Assembly: GCA_039803925.1 (NCBI GenBank)
Contig: JBDRZL010000006.1
Coordinates: 1-64,000 of the forward strand
Direction: 5' to 3'
Length of the DNA: 64,000 nt
Source: a candidate division WOR-3 bacterium
GTDB taxonomy: Bacteria; Hydrothermota; Hydrothermia; Hydrothermales; JAJRUZ01
Each line of letters starts with the position of its first letter. The stretch's first letter is position 1. The notes under the pieces were generated by a model. The model had not been told where the DNA came from. It ran no database searches and saw nothing but the letters and a program-made list of their open reading frames with translations. A program made the translations under genes and the position numbers. This document shows positions 57,075-64,000 of this stretch, in pieces.

Positions 57075-58124
57075 TTAAAAGTGTCTCAATGAGACAGGTT
57101 TATGGGACAGATGAAAATCAGCAGATTCTTGGTAAGGATCAGAGTAGGGCATATCAAGAATTCTTGTAACACCTAATTTTGTTTTTAATTTAAGGATGCC
57201 TTTATGTTTTTTTTCTTTTACTTCACCTATTATTTCACTATCTCTTCCCTTCTCACATTTCCTTAATATTTCAACTGCCTTTTCTGCATCTTTTCTTTTT
57301 ACAAAGAATATCATTTTCCCCTCATTTGCCATTAAAAGTGGATCTATCCCAAGTATTTCAGAAAGTCCTTTTACTTCGTCTGTAACAGGGATTTTTTCTT
57401 CAAAAAGAATTATATCAAAACCTGATTCCCTTGCAATTTCATTTAAAACTCCCTGAACACCTCCCCTTGTTGGGTCTCTCATAAAGTGAACCTCTATTTT
57501 ATTTTCATATAATTTTTCCCATAATTCATTTAAAGGTGCTGTATCGCTTTTCAATTCACTTTCAATTTCAATATTTTCCCGTGAAACAAGAATTGAAAAA
57601 CCATGAAGTCCAATGGGTCCATTTACTATTAAAAGGTCTCCCTCTTCAATTTTTTCGTATCCAATTTTAACATCCTCTGGAATAAATCCTATTCCTGAAG
57701 TATTTATAAAAATTCTATCTCCTTTACCTTTTTCAACAACCTTTGTATCTCCTGTAACAATTTTAACTTTTGCTTTTTCAGCTGAAATTTTTACTGAATC
57801 AAGAATTTTTCTTAAATCTTCAAAAGGTAATCCTTCTTCTATTATAAGGGATAAGGATATAAACTCAGGAAATGCGCCAACTGCAACAAGATCATTAACA
57901 GTGCCGTTTACAGCAAGTTCTCCAATATTTCCACCAGGGAAAAAAATAGGAGACACAACATAGGAATCAGTAGTAAAGGCAATTTTTTTGTTTTTATTTG
58001 ATAAAATGGCTGAATCTAATAATTTTTCTAAAAAAGGATTTTTGAATCTTTTTTTTATTTCATTTTCTATGAATTCTCTCATCAAAATTCCGCCTGAACC
58101 GTGAGCAAGTTCAATTTTATCCAT
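57075..58124 (-). CDS. hypE: HypE, carbamoyl dehydratase of NiFe-hydrogenase maturation, with a C-terminal frameshift
   Basis: It dehydrates the carbamoyl group on its own C-terminal cysteine to make the cyanide ligands of the NiFe site. ELAHGSGGILMREFI, FTTDSYVVSPIFFPGGNIG and MRDPTRGGVQGVLNEIA are normal. The reading frame runs past the family end as YQESADFH and beyond, without the required PRIC tail. Shifting frame at about 57135 reads LPRIC then TGA at 57118-57120, so one base appears to be missing, or the ribosome slips. A hairpin (57082-57096) just after that TGA supports the shorter end. Confidence 0.85.
   Translation of the reverse strand: MDKIELAHGSGGILMREFIENEIKKRFKNPFLEKLLDSAILSNKNKKIAFTTDSYVVSPIFFPGGNIGELAVNGTVNDLVAVGAFPEFISLSLIIEEGLPFEDLRKILDSVKISAEKAKVKIVTGDTKVVEKGKGDRIFINTSGIGFIPEDVKIGYEKIEEGDLLIVNGPIGLHGFSILVSRENIEIESELKSDTAPLNELWEKLYENKIEVHFMRDPTRGGVQGVLNEIARESGFDIILFEEKIPVTDEVKGLSEILGIDPLLMANEGKMIFFVKRKDAEKAVEILRKCEKGRDSEIIGEVKEKKHKGILKLKTKLGVTRILDMPYSDPYQESADFHLSHKPVSLRHF
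57082..57096 (-). terminator. Hairpin terminator after hypE
   Basis: TGTCTC-ATT-GAGACA on the reverse strand followed by CTTTT. It lies 22 nt beyond the frame-restored hypE stop. Short stem and T-run, so only moderately strong. Confidence 0.5.
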
Positions 58125-58177
58125 AATTAATAATGTCCAAGAACACCCAATTTTTTTGCTTTAAATTCATAATTAAA

Positions 58178-59272
58178 TTAATCTGCTATTTTTTTATATT
58201 TATAATAGGCTGCACAAGCGCCTTCTGATGAAACCATTGGAGCACCAAGGGGATTTAGTGGAGTGCAATCTTTTCCAAATAAAGAACATTCAAAAGGTTT
58301 CTTCTTTCCCTGTAATATAAGTGCCGCAATACATCCTTCCTTTGTTTCCTCTATTTCTTCAATTTTTTCCTTAAGCAGGTTCAAGGCATCAAATTCTCTA
58401 AATTCTTCCCTCAAAATCCATCCACTATCAGGAATTAAACCAATCCCCCTCCATTTTTGAGGTCCTATTTTAAAAACTTTTTTCATTATCTCCTTTGCTT
58501 TTAGATTACCTTCAGGTTTACAGGACCTTTTATATTGAATCTTTACAGCATTTTCACTTCTTTCAAGCATTTGAATTAGCATAAAAATTCCCTCTGCTAA
58601 ATCAACAGATTCAAAACCTGTGACAACAATTGGAACCTTATATTTTTCTGATATAGGGATATATTCCTCTATTCCCATTACAGTGCATACATGACCTGGT
58701 GCTAAAAATCCCTGAATCTTATTAAAGGGATCCTTTAAAATTGCTTCAAGGGCAGGTGGAACTCTAAATTGACTGAGTAAAACAAAAAAGTTTTTTAAAT
58801 TCAATTCCCTTGCTTTTAATATTACACTAGCATGGCTCGGAGTCGTTGTCTCAAATCCAATACCCAAAAATACACATTTTTTTTCTTGATTATTTTTAGC
58901 AAACTCTATAACCTCAAAGGGTGAATAGACCATTTTGATTTTTGCTCCATCTCCTTTTGCCTTGAAAAGAGATTCTTTTGAACCAGGAACCCTTAACATA
59001 TCTCCGTAAGTAAAAAGTATTGTATCTTTCTTTTTGGAAAGTAAAATCGCTGTATCAATTATTTCCTTTGGAGTAACACAAACAGGACAACCTGGTCCAT
59101 GAACAAGTGTTATATTTGGAGGCAAAAGTTCATCAATCCCTGAACTTAATATTGAATGAGTCTGAGAACCGCATACTTCCATAATAGTCCATTTTTCCCT
59201 TGCTATACTTTTTGTTTTTTCTATAAATAATTTTGTCTTTGAAGCTTCTCTGAATTCAGAAAGATACTTCAT
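58178..59272 (-). CDS. hypD: HypD, Fe-S protein of NiFe-hydrogenase maturation
   Basis: 364 aa. It builds the Fe(CN)2CO unit with HypC and HypE. Conserved cysteine segments MEVCGSQTHSI and HGPGCPVCVTP, then GFETTTPSHASVIL, a GHVCTVMG segment and a C-terminal Fe-S region CSLFGKDCTPLNPL followed by SSEGACAAYY. It overlaps hypC by 17 nt. Confidence 0.95.
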   Translation of the reverse strand: MKYLSEFREASKTKLFIEKTKSIAREKWTIMEVCGSQTHSILSSGIDELLPPNITLVHGPGCPVCVTPKEIIDTAILLSKKKDTILFTYGDMLRVPGSKESLFKAKGDGAKIKMVYSPFEVIEFAKNNQEKKCVFLGIGFETTTPSHASVILKARELNLKNFFVLLSQFRVPPALEAILKDPFNKIQGFLAPGHVCTVMGIEEYIPISEKYKVPIVVTGFESVDLAEGIFMLIQMLERSENAVKIQYKRSCKPEGNLKAKEIMKKVFKIGPQKWRGIGLIPDSGWILREEFREFDALNLLKEKIEEIEETKEGCIAALILQGKKKPFECSLFGKDCTPLNPLGAPMVSSEGACAAYYKYKKIAD

Positions 59273-59507
59273 TTTCCTCTAATTTCTCTAAATACTCCTC
59301 ATAGGTTTTTAAACTTTCTTTCGCTTCTTTTTCATCAAGAATCTGTATAGCAAAACCAACATGAACAATCACATAATCTCCTTCCTTTGCTTCAGGGGTT
59401 AGGTCAAGACATACCTCCCTTTTTATTCCTCCAAATTCAACTTTACCAAATTTTGAACCATCTTTTTCATATATATTTACTATCTTCCCTGGGATTCCGA
59501 GACACAT
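59256..59507 (-). CDS. hypC: HypC hydrogenase maturation chaperone
   Basis: 83 aa beginning MCLGIPGKIV, with the essential N-terminal Cys2, and EVCLDLTPEAKEGDYVIVHVGFA. It carries the iron centre between HypD and the hydrogenase large subunit. First gene of hypCDE; hypA, hypB, hypF and hydrogenase genes are outside the window. A -10 box is 5 nt before the ATG. Confidence 0.95.
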   Translation of the reverse strand: MCLGIPGKIVNIYEKDGSKFGKVEFGGIKREVCLDLTPEAKEGDYVIVHVGFAIQILDEKEAKESLKTYEEYLEKLEENEVSF

Positions 59508-59512
59508 TATTA

Positions 59513-59518
59513 ATTTTA
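59513..59518 (-). promoter_or_regulatory. -10 box (TAAAAT) of hypCDE
   Basis: Ends 5 nt before the hypC ATG on the reverse strand; leaderless-type arrangement, divergent from the TauE promoter. Confidence 0.45.
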
Positions 59519-59528
59519 AGATAAATTA

Positions 59529-59557
59529 TTGAACTAAAAAAAATTTTTTAATATTAT
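59529..59557 (+). promoter_or_regulatory. Leaderless-type promoter of the TauE gene
   Basis: TTGAAC (59529-59534), 17-nt spacer, TATTAT (59552-59557), then 5 nt to the ATG. The gene itself opens ATGGTTCAAATC, so the mRNA 5' end again carries GGTTCAAAT. Confidence 0.6.
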
Positions 59558-59562
59558 TAAAT

Positions 59563-59925
59563 ATGGTTCAAATCACAGGTTTTGTCTTAATAGGATTACT
59601 TGCAGGTATTTTGTCTGGTTTATTTGGAATAGGAGGTGGGCTTATAATAATCCCTGCCTTAATTTTGTTTTTTAAAATGAATCAGCATCTTGCACAAGGA
59701 ACTTCTCTTGGTGCTCTCCTTCTCCCTGTGGGTCTTTTAGGATTTCTTGAATACTGGAGAAATGGAAATGTTCACATTAAAGGGGCACTTCTTATTGCTC
59801 TTGGACTTTTTATAGGTGCTTTTTTTGGTGCCTATATTGCTAATATTATTCCTACTAAAACCCTTTCTAAGCTGTTTGCCCTTTTTTTAATTATAGTTGC
59901 ATTAAAACTCTTTTTTGGAAAATAA
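59563..59925 (+). CDS. TauE/SafE-family membrane transporter, half-length
   Basis: 120 aa with four hydrophobic segments. GLLAGILSGLFGIGGGLIII is the family GxxxGxGGGxxxxP-like opening. Full-length members have two such repeats and about 250 aa, so this is a single-repeat form that would act as a dimer. Substrate is probably an organic or sulfur anion. A sulfur-carrier gene follows 8 nt downstream. Confidence 0.88.
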   Translation: MVQITGFVLIGLLAGILSGLFGIGGGLIIIPALILFFKMNQHLAQGTSLGALLLPVGLLGFLEYWRNGNVHIKGALLIALGLFIGAFFGAYIANIIPTKTLSKLFALFLIIVALKLFFGK

Positions 59926-59933
59926 TTATATCT

Positions 59934-60128
59934 ATGAAAGTTAAAATAGGTAAAGAAGAAAAAATTTTTAATGAAGAAATAAAAAGGGTTTCAGATATTT
60001 TTAAAAAACTTTCTCTTAACCCTGAAGAATATATTGTTGTTAGAAAAAATGAGGTTTTAACTGAAGATGAAATTTTAAAAGAAGATGACGAGATAGAACT
60101 TATAAGGGTTATTTCAGGTGGAATTTGA
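59934..60128 (+). CDS. ThiS/MoaD/TtuB-like sulfur-carrier protein
   Basis: 64 aa ubiquitin-like fold with DDEIELIRVISGGI at the end. These proteins carry sulfur as a thiocarboxylate on a C-terminal Gly-Gly. Here one isoleucine follows the GG, so either it is trimmed first or this is a variant. Candidate partner of TtuA, or of thiamine or molybdopterin synthesis. Its stop overlaps the TTG start of a subtilase by 4 nt. Confidence 0.8.
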   Translation: MKVKIGKEEKIFNEEIKRVSDIFKKLSLNPEEYIVVRKNEVLTEDEILKEDDEIELIRVISGGI

Positions 60129-62665
60129 TAGCAGAAATTTTATTTTCAGTTAATTTACTTATCTCACTTGGAAAGCCTGATTATAACTTATCATATAAAG
60201 AATTAAGAAAAGAAATTGAAATAAAAAAGGAGAGATTTTTAAATAATTTTAAATTTTTAAAAAATAATATAAAAATTAAAAAAACTCTTATTCTTTCCCA
60301 GAAAATTCTTATTGAAATTCCCGATTCTCTTTTAAATTATTTTAAAATTAATTCTATTCCTTATACCCCTGATTATCTTCTTCCTGTTCCAAAGCTCATG
60401 TTTTCGGGTTTTGATAGATCTTTCTGGCACAAAAAATTTATAAAGGCTGACACATTTTATAAAATTGGTATTAAGGGGAAGGGAAATGTAGCTGTTATAA
60501 TTGATACTGGAATTGATACGACGCATCCTGATTTAAAAGGTAAGGTTATTATTTTTAAGGATTTTGTGAATTATGGACCACCTTCTGATCCCATAGGTCA
60601 CGGAACTTTTGTTGCATCACTTATTGCAGGCGATTCAGCAGGAATTGCTCCTCTAACAAAACTTATTGTTCTAAAGGTTTTTTCAGAGTTCGGGGGATTA
60701 ATATCAGATATTCATGAAGCTTTTGATTATGTTGCAGAACTTATTGAAAATGGAATAAATGTAAAAATATTGAATGGTTCTTTTGGAACTCATCCCCTTT
60801 TTGATGAATTTTTTCCAGATTTATTTTATTTAAAAAATAAAGGTGTATTTCTCTGTTTTGCTGCAGGTAATGAGGGACCTTCTTCAGGAACAACTTCCTC
60901 TCCTTCTAATTATCCTTTTGTTTTCTCTTCTGGTGCTTGTGATTCAAATTCAAATGTTACTAATTTTTCTTCAAGAGGACCTTCTCCCTTTTCTTATCCC
61001 TGGAGTGATACAATTTATTATTTTTTTAAAGACTGGAATTTTACCTCACCTTTTTTAATTGCTCCTGGAAAAGACATAAAGGGTGCTTTTCCTTTAAATC
61101 AGTATATAATAGCAGATGGAACAAGTGCCTCTTCACCAATTTTAGCAGGTAGTATTTCCCTTATACTTCAATATAGTCCCTTTTTAACACCTGATTCTCT
61201 TGCAAAAATTTTTAAAAATAATTTGAGAAGAAAACCTTTTATTAATTATCCCAATTATGAGGAGGGTTTCGGTTTTCTTGACTTAAAAAAAATAATTAAA
61301 GTTTTAGAAAGAAAGGATACTCTTTTATACTCAATTCAGAATTTTTCCCTTAATTCAAAAAATTTTCCCCTTTTTCAAAATGATACCTTTATAATTAATG
61401 TATCCTTAATTTCAAATAAATTTTTTAGTGACAGTATAAAAATAAAACTTTTAAATAAACCTTACTATATTCTCCTTGATACTATTTTTAAATTTTATTC
61501 ACAGGATATTTTAAATTTTTCTTCAAGGGGAGTTCTTCTAAATTATCCTGATAATGACACACTTAAATTTAACTTTCTATTAACTTTTTCAAATTTTTCA
61601 AAAACTTATGAAATGAAAGTTTTTCTTTCTGATTCCCTTTTAACAATAAAAAATAAGAATTATGAGTTTTCCATTTCTTCAACAGGTTCTATTGGATTTT
61701 TAAGTTCAGAGCAGAAAAAAGGAAAAGGTTTTATTTTTAAAAATTACGGAAATTTACTTTATTACGGAAGTTTGGCTTTTGGAAATTCTTTTAACTATAT
61801 TGTTGATAGATTTTATGAAAAATTTAATCTTGATGATAGAGATACAAGACCTTTAAAGGAAAATAAATTTTATTTTAAAAAAGAAAATAATTTCTATACT
61901 TTTAAATTCAGAGATGATTATTCTCAACATCCAAAGGGAAATATATTGAAAGTAAAATTAAAGGATTTTGATGAGGGTTTTTTATTTATTTTAAAACCTG
62001 AGAATTTTTTTGAGGAAATGCACTTGGCTTCTTTTTTTGACCCAGATATTTTAAATCCCCTAACAAATTTTGCAGATTACGACAGTGCTTCAAGAATAAT
62101 TTTTACTTCAAAACAGGGAGGTCCTGTTTTTGGAATACTTGATATAGATAATTTTACACTTTGCGGTGTTATAAAAAATGAAATATATGCTTATTCATAT
62201 GGAGGACTTCCTGATTCACTCCAATATCTTTTTATGAAAGGAGATATAAGGGATTTTAGCAAGGATTTAGGTGATTATTCAATTTATATTTCAAAGAAAG
62301 TAAATCCATTAGATTCTCTTTTATTTTTTATTTTTGCAGGAGAAAATTTTGATACACTTTTATCAAAGAGGGAAAGAATTTTGAATAAATTAAATTTAAT
62401 TCAGAGAAATAATTTTAGAGGAATTTCAAGAATCTATCCAAATCCATTTATAGACCCTTATCAAAAAGATTTAAAGATTATAAATTACGGTAAGGGAAAA
62501 ATAACTTTTTATGATTTAACAGGTAGAAAAACTTATGAAACCCAGATTTTAAAGGATGGTTTAAATGTTATTAAATTAAATAATTTTAAAAATTCAGGTG
62601 TTTATTTTTTAAGGTTTAATGATAAGAATAAAATTTATAAACTTGTATATCTTAATTTAAGATGA
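60125..62665 (+). CDS. Secreted subtilisin-family (S8) protease with C-terminal sorting-like domain
   Basis: 846 aa. TTG start and a short hydrophobic leader (AEILFSVNLLISLG). Catalytic triad D127 (IIDTGIDTTHPD), H159 (GHGTFVASLIAG) and S334 (DGTSASSPILAG). A long beta-rich region (about 400-765) follows. The last 80 residues, SRIYPNPFIDPYQKD, FYDLTGRKTYET and SGVYFLRFNDKNKIYKLV, match the type IX secretion/FlgD-like C-terminal domain. Exported and probably surface-attached. Confidence 0.9.
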   Translation: MIAEILFSVNLLISLGKPDYNLSYKELRKEIEIKKERFLNNFKFLKNNIKIKKTLILSQKILIEIPDSLLNYFKINSIPYTPDYLLPVPKLMFSGFDRSFWHKKFIKADTFYKIGIKGKGNVAVIIDTGIDTTHPDLKGKVIIFKDFVNYGPPSDPIGHGTFVASLIAGDSAGIAPLTKLIVLKVFSEFGGLISDIHEAFDYVAELIENGINVKILNGSFGTHPLFDEFFPDLFYLKNKGVFLCFAAGNEGPSSGTTSSPSNYPFVFSSGACDSNSNVTNFSSRGPSPFSYPWSDTIYYFFKDWNFTSPFLIAPGKDIKGAFPLNQYIIADGTSASSPILAGSISLILQYSPFLTPDSLAKIFKNNLRRKPFINYPNYEEGFGFLDLKKIIKVLERKDTLLYSIQNFSLNSKNFPLFQNDTFIINVSLISNKFFSDSIKIKLLNKPYYILLDTIFKFYSQDILNFSSRGVLLNYPDNDTLKFNFLLTFSNFSKTYEMKVFLSDSLLTIKNKNYEFSISSTGSIGFLSSEQKKGKGFIFKNYGNLLYYGSLAFGNSFNYIVDRFYEKFNLDDRDTRPLKENKFYFKKENNFYTFKFRDDYSQHPKGNILKVKLKDFDEGFLFILKPENFFEEMHLASFFDPDILNPLTNFADYDSASRIIFTSKQGGPVFGILDIDNFTLCGVIKNEIYAYSYGGLPDSLQYLFMKGDIRDFSKDLGDYSIYISKKVNPLDSLLFFIFAGENFDTLLSKRERILNKLNLIQRNNFRGISRIYPNPFIDPYQKDLKIINYGKGKITFYDLTGRKTYETQILKDGLNVIKLNNFKNSGVYFLRFNDKNKIYKLVYLNLR

Positions 62666-63330
62666 CTGTAATTATAAAAACTTCCTTTTATTATGGTCCC
62701 CTTGAAATTCTTTTAAAGTGGCTTTTATCAAAGGAACTTGATCCTTTTAAAATTAAAATTTCTGTTTTAGCAGACGAATTTTTAAATTATTACTTGAAAA
62801 ATCACCAAGTTTCATTTAAAGATGCTCTTGAATTTTTATATGCTTTAACTTTTTTCCTTGTTTATAAAACACACCACCTTTTTGAAAGATTTGATGGTGA
62901 AGAAGAAGAGGTGGAAAAAAAAGAAGAAATTACTTTCTCTTTTATTGAAATTATTGAATTTTTAAATGAAAGATATGAGAAGATGTCAAAAATGTATGGA
63001 AGGGAAGGGGAAGAGAGTTTAGATTATGATGAGGGTTTTGATCCTTCTCTTTTGTTTTCTCTTTTTACAAAATTAATTCAGAAATTACCAGAATTAAAGG
63101 AAAAACTTGAGGAAATACCAAAAATAGAAGAAAAGATTGATTACATACTTAAGGAATTAGAGAAAAATGAAAGTATTTCTTTTAGTAATCTCATCTTAGG
63201 TTTAAAGAGTAAAATAGAGGCTATTGTTATGTTTCTTGCACTTCTTGAACTTATAAGATTAAGAAAAATCTTATGTATACAGGAAAAAATTTTTGATGAT
63301 ATAATTATTAAGAGGAGAAATGAAGTTTAG
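62662..63330 (+). CDS. scpA: Segregation and condensation protein A
   Basis: 222 aa kleisin of the SMC-ScpAB complex. The opening YYGPLEILLKWLLSKELDPF is the family FDGPLDLLLxL segment that binds the SMC neck. A C-terminal winged helix (about 165-222) binds the SMC head. A charged middle (EEEEVEKKEEI) links them. scpB and smc are not in the window. ATGA overlap with the subtilase. Confidence 0.9.
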   Translation: MTVIIKTSFYYGPLEILLKWLLSKELDPFKIKISVLADEFLNYYLKNHQVSFKDALEFLYALTFFLVYKTHHLFERFDGEEEEVEKKEEITFSFIEIIEFLNERYEKMSKMYGREGEESLDYDEGFDPSLLFSLFTKLIQKLPELKEKLEEIPKIEEKIDYILKELEKNESISFSNLILGLKSKIEAIVMFLALLELIRLRKILCIQEKIFDDIIIKRRNEV

Positions 63331-64000
63331 TTATACTTTAAGAGATAAATTTTTATTTTTTTTAAGTTACTTATTTTATAAGTTAATAGTTCCCTTTGAA
63401 GTTAAAAGACCAAGAATAAAGATGTTTATTTATGAAATGATTTATTCCTTTTATAAACTGATTGATTACAAGAAAAATTTACCTTATTTTTTTAAGGATA
63501 ATTTAATAGTGACAAAATTTGGGAAATTTAAAATAAGAAGCAAAACTGCTGATGCAGCTTCTGTTTCACCTGCTTATGAAAGAAGGGATGTAAATTTTTT
63601 AATTAAAAAAATTGATGAAAAAATAAAAGAAAATAAAAAAGTTTTATTTTGCGATATAGGTGCTGATATCGGTTACTATTCTATTTTGATAGGTAATAAG
63701 TTTAAAAGGAAAATAAAAATTTTTTCCTTTGAACCATTAAAAGAAAGTTTTGAATTATTGAAGGAAAATATTAATATAAATAATCTCTCAGATACTATAG
63801 TTCCCTTAAATTTTGCTCTATCAGATTCTGAAGGTGAGTTTTACATAAATGTTAATATCTTATCACCTGGTGATAGTTCTTTGATTTATAGTTTTGATAA
63901 TGGAGTTAAAATTAAAGTAAAAACAAAGAAACTTGATGATATTCTCGGAGATTATGTCAGGGAATTTGATACTGTTTTTGCTAAAATTGATGTGGAGGGT
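63320..64000 (+). CDS. FkbM-family methyltransferase, 3' end beyond the window
   Basis: ATG at 63320, preceded by AGAGGAG and overlapping the scpA end by 11 nt. Visible 227 residues: an N-terminal helical part, motif I FCDIGADIGYYSILI, FSFEPLKESFELLKENI and KLDDIL, ending in AKIDVEG at the window edge. FkbM enzymes O-methylate sugars or natural products. Acceptor unknown. Confidence 0.88.
   Translation, partial: MKFSYTLRDKFLFFLSYLFYKLIVPFEVKRPRIKMFIYEMIYSFYKLIDYKKNLPYFFKDNLIVTKFGKFKIRSKTADAASVSPAYERRDVNFLIKKIDEKIKENKKVLFCDIGADIGYYSILIGNKFKRKIKIFSFEPLKESFELLKENININNLSDTIVPLNFALSDSEGEFYINVNILSPGDSSLIYSFDNGVKIKVKTKKLDDILGDYVREFDTVFAKIDVEG

Noticed and set aside
58200-58260. Proline in place of a cysteine in the HypD GA(C)MVSSEG motif
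   Set aside because: As I recall, E. coli HypD also lacks a cysteine at that place, so it does not indicate loss of function.

Overview
The window is AT-rich (roughly 30% GC by eye) and very gene-dense. It comes from an uncultured-type diderm bacterium that is probably thermophilic. Evidence for two membranes: a full Tol-Pal set, type IV pilus motor ATPases, signal peptidase I, PBP1C and an alpha-2-macroglobulin. Evidence for heat: a TtuA-type tRNA m5U54 thiolase with its Fe-S cysteines and a ThiS/TtuB-like sulfur carrier. A subtilase with a YPNPF-type C-terminal sorting-like domain, a DUF7948-like fragment and a 30-residue AURKAIP1/COX24-like protein point to the FCB side of the tree (WOR-3/Hydrothermae-like lineages would fit). 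That placement is inference.

Layout. 1-11.8 kb (+): folate, pantothenate and purine genes, a GAF-GGDEF cyclase, prepilin peptidase, a UbiE-type methyltransferase, deoC, ligA, recR, an MglB/MglA-like pair and cinA. 11.9-19.7 kb (+): two PilB ATPases, PilT, a large protein with a class III nucleotidyl-cyclase-like domain, and a second GGDEF protein. 19.7-22.7 kb (+): HU/IHF, the tiny AURKAIP1-like protein, a phosphodiesterase and priA. 22.7-26.8 kb (-): a DUF255 protein, a thioredoxin-like protein and gltX. 26.9-30.7 kb (+): gcvPB, a 95-aa protein, a MutL/GlmL-family protein and a metal-binding domain protein. 30.7-38.6 kb (-): pbpC, the alpha-2-macroglobulin and a truncated secreted-protein gene. 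38.7-39.5 kb: a decayed IS481-like transposase. 39.6-45.4 kb (-): a 566-aa unknown, sucC, asd, an unusual sigma-70 factor and a nitrilase-family gene. 45.4-46.9 kb (+): a macro-domain protein and YbbR. 46.8-52.8 kb (-): tRNA-Glu, tRNA-Gln, htrA, lepB, ttuA, a glycosyltransferase, a BshB1-like deacetylase and a conserved unknown. 52.9-56.9 kb (+): pal-cpoB-tolQ-tolR-tolA-tolB. 57-59.5 kb (-): hypC-hypD-hypE. 59.6-64 kb (+): TauE, a ThiS-like carrier, subtilase, scpA and a partial FkbM methyltransferase.

The most interesting signals lie at transcript starts. A short element, GGTTCAA(A/T)(T/C)CC, occurs 19-31 nt before the start codon of several unlinked genes. In three cases it begins a few bases after a recognisable -10 box, so it would be the very 5' end of the mRNA. 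It matches the core of a tRNA T-arm. Most other operon heads instead show a -10 box only 5-7 nt before the ATG, which predicts leaderless mRNAs. Other points of note: hypE ends in a frameshift whose repair restores the essential PRIC tail, cpoB has no canonical start codon, the sigma factor carries an insertion of about 100-140 residues before region 4, and several small genes are easily missed.
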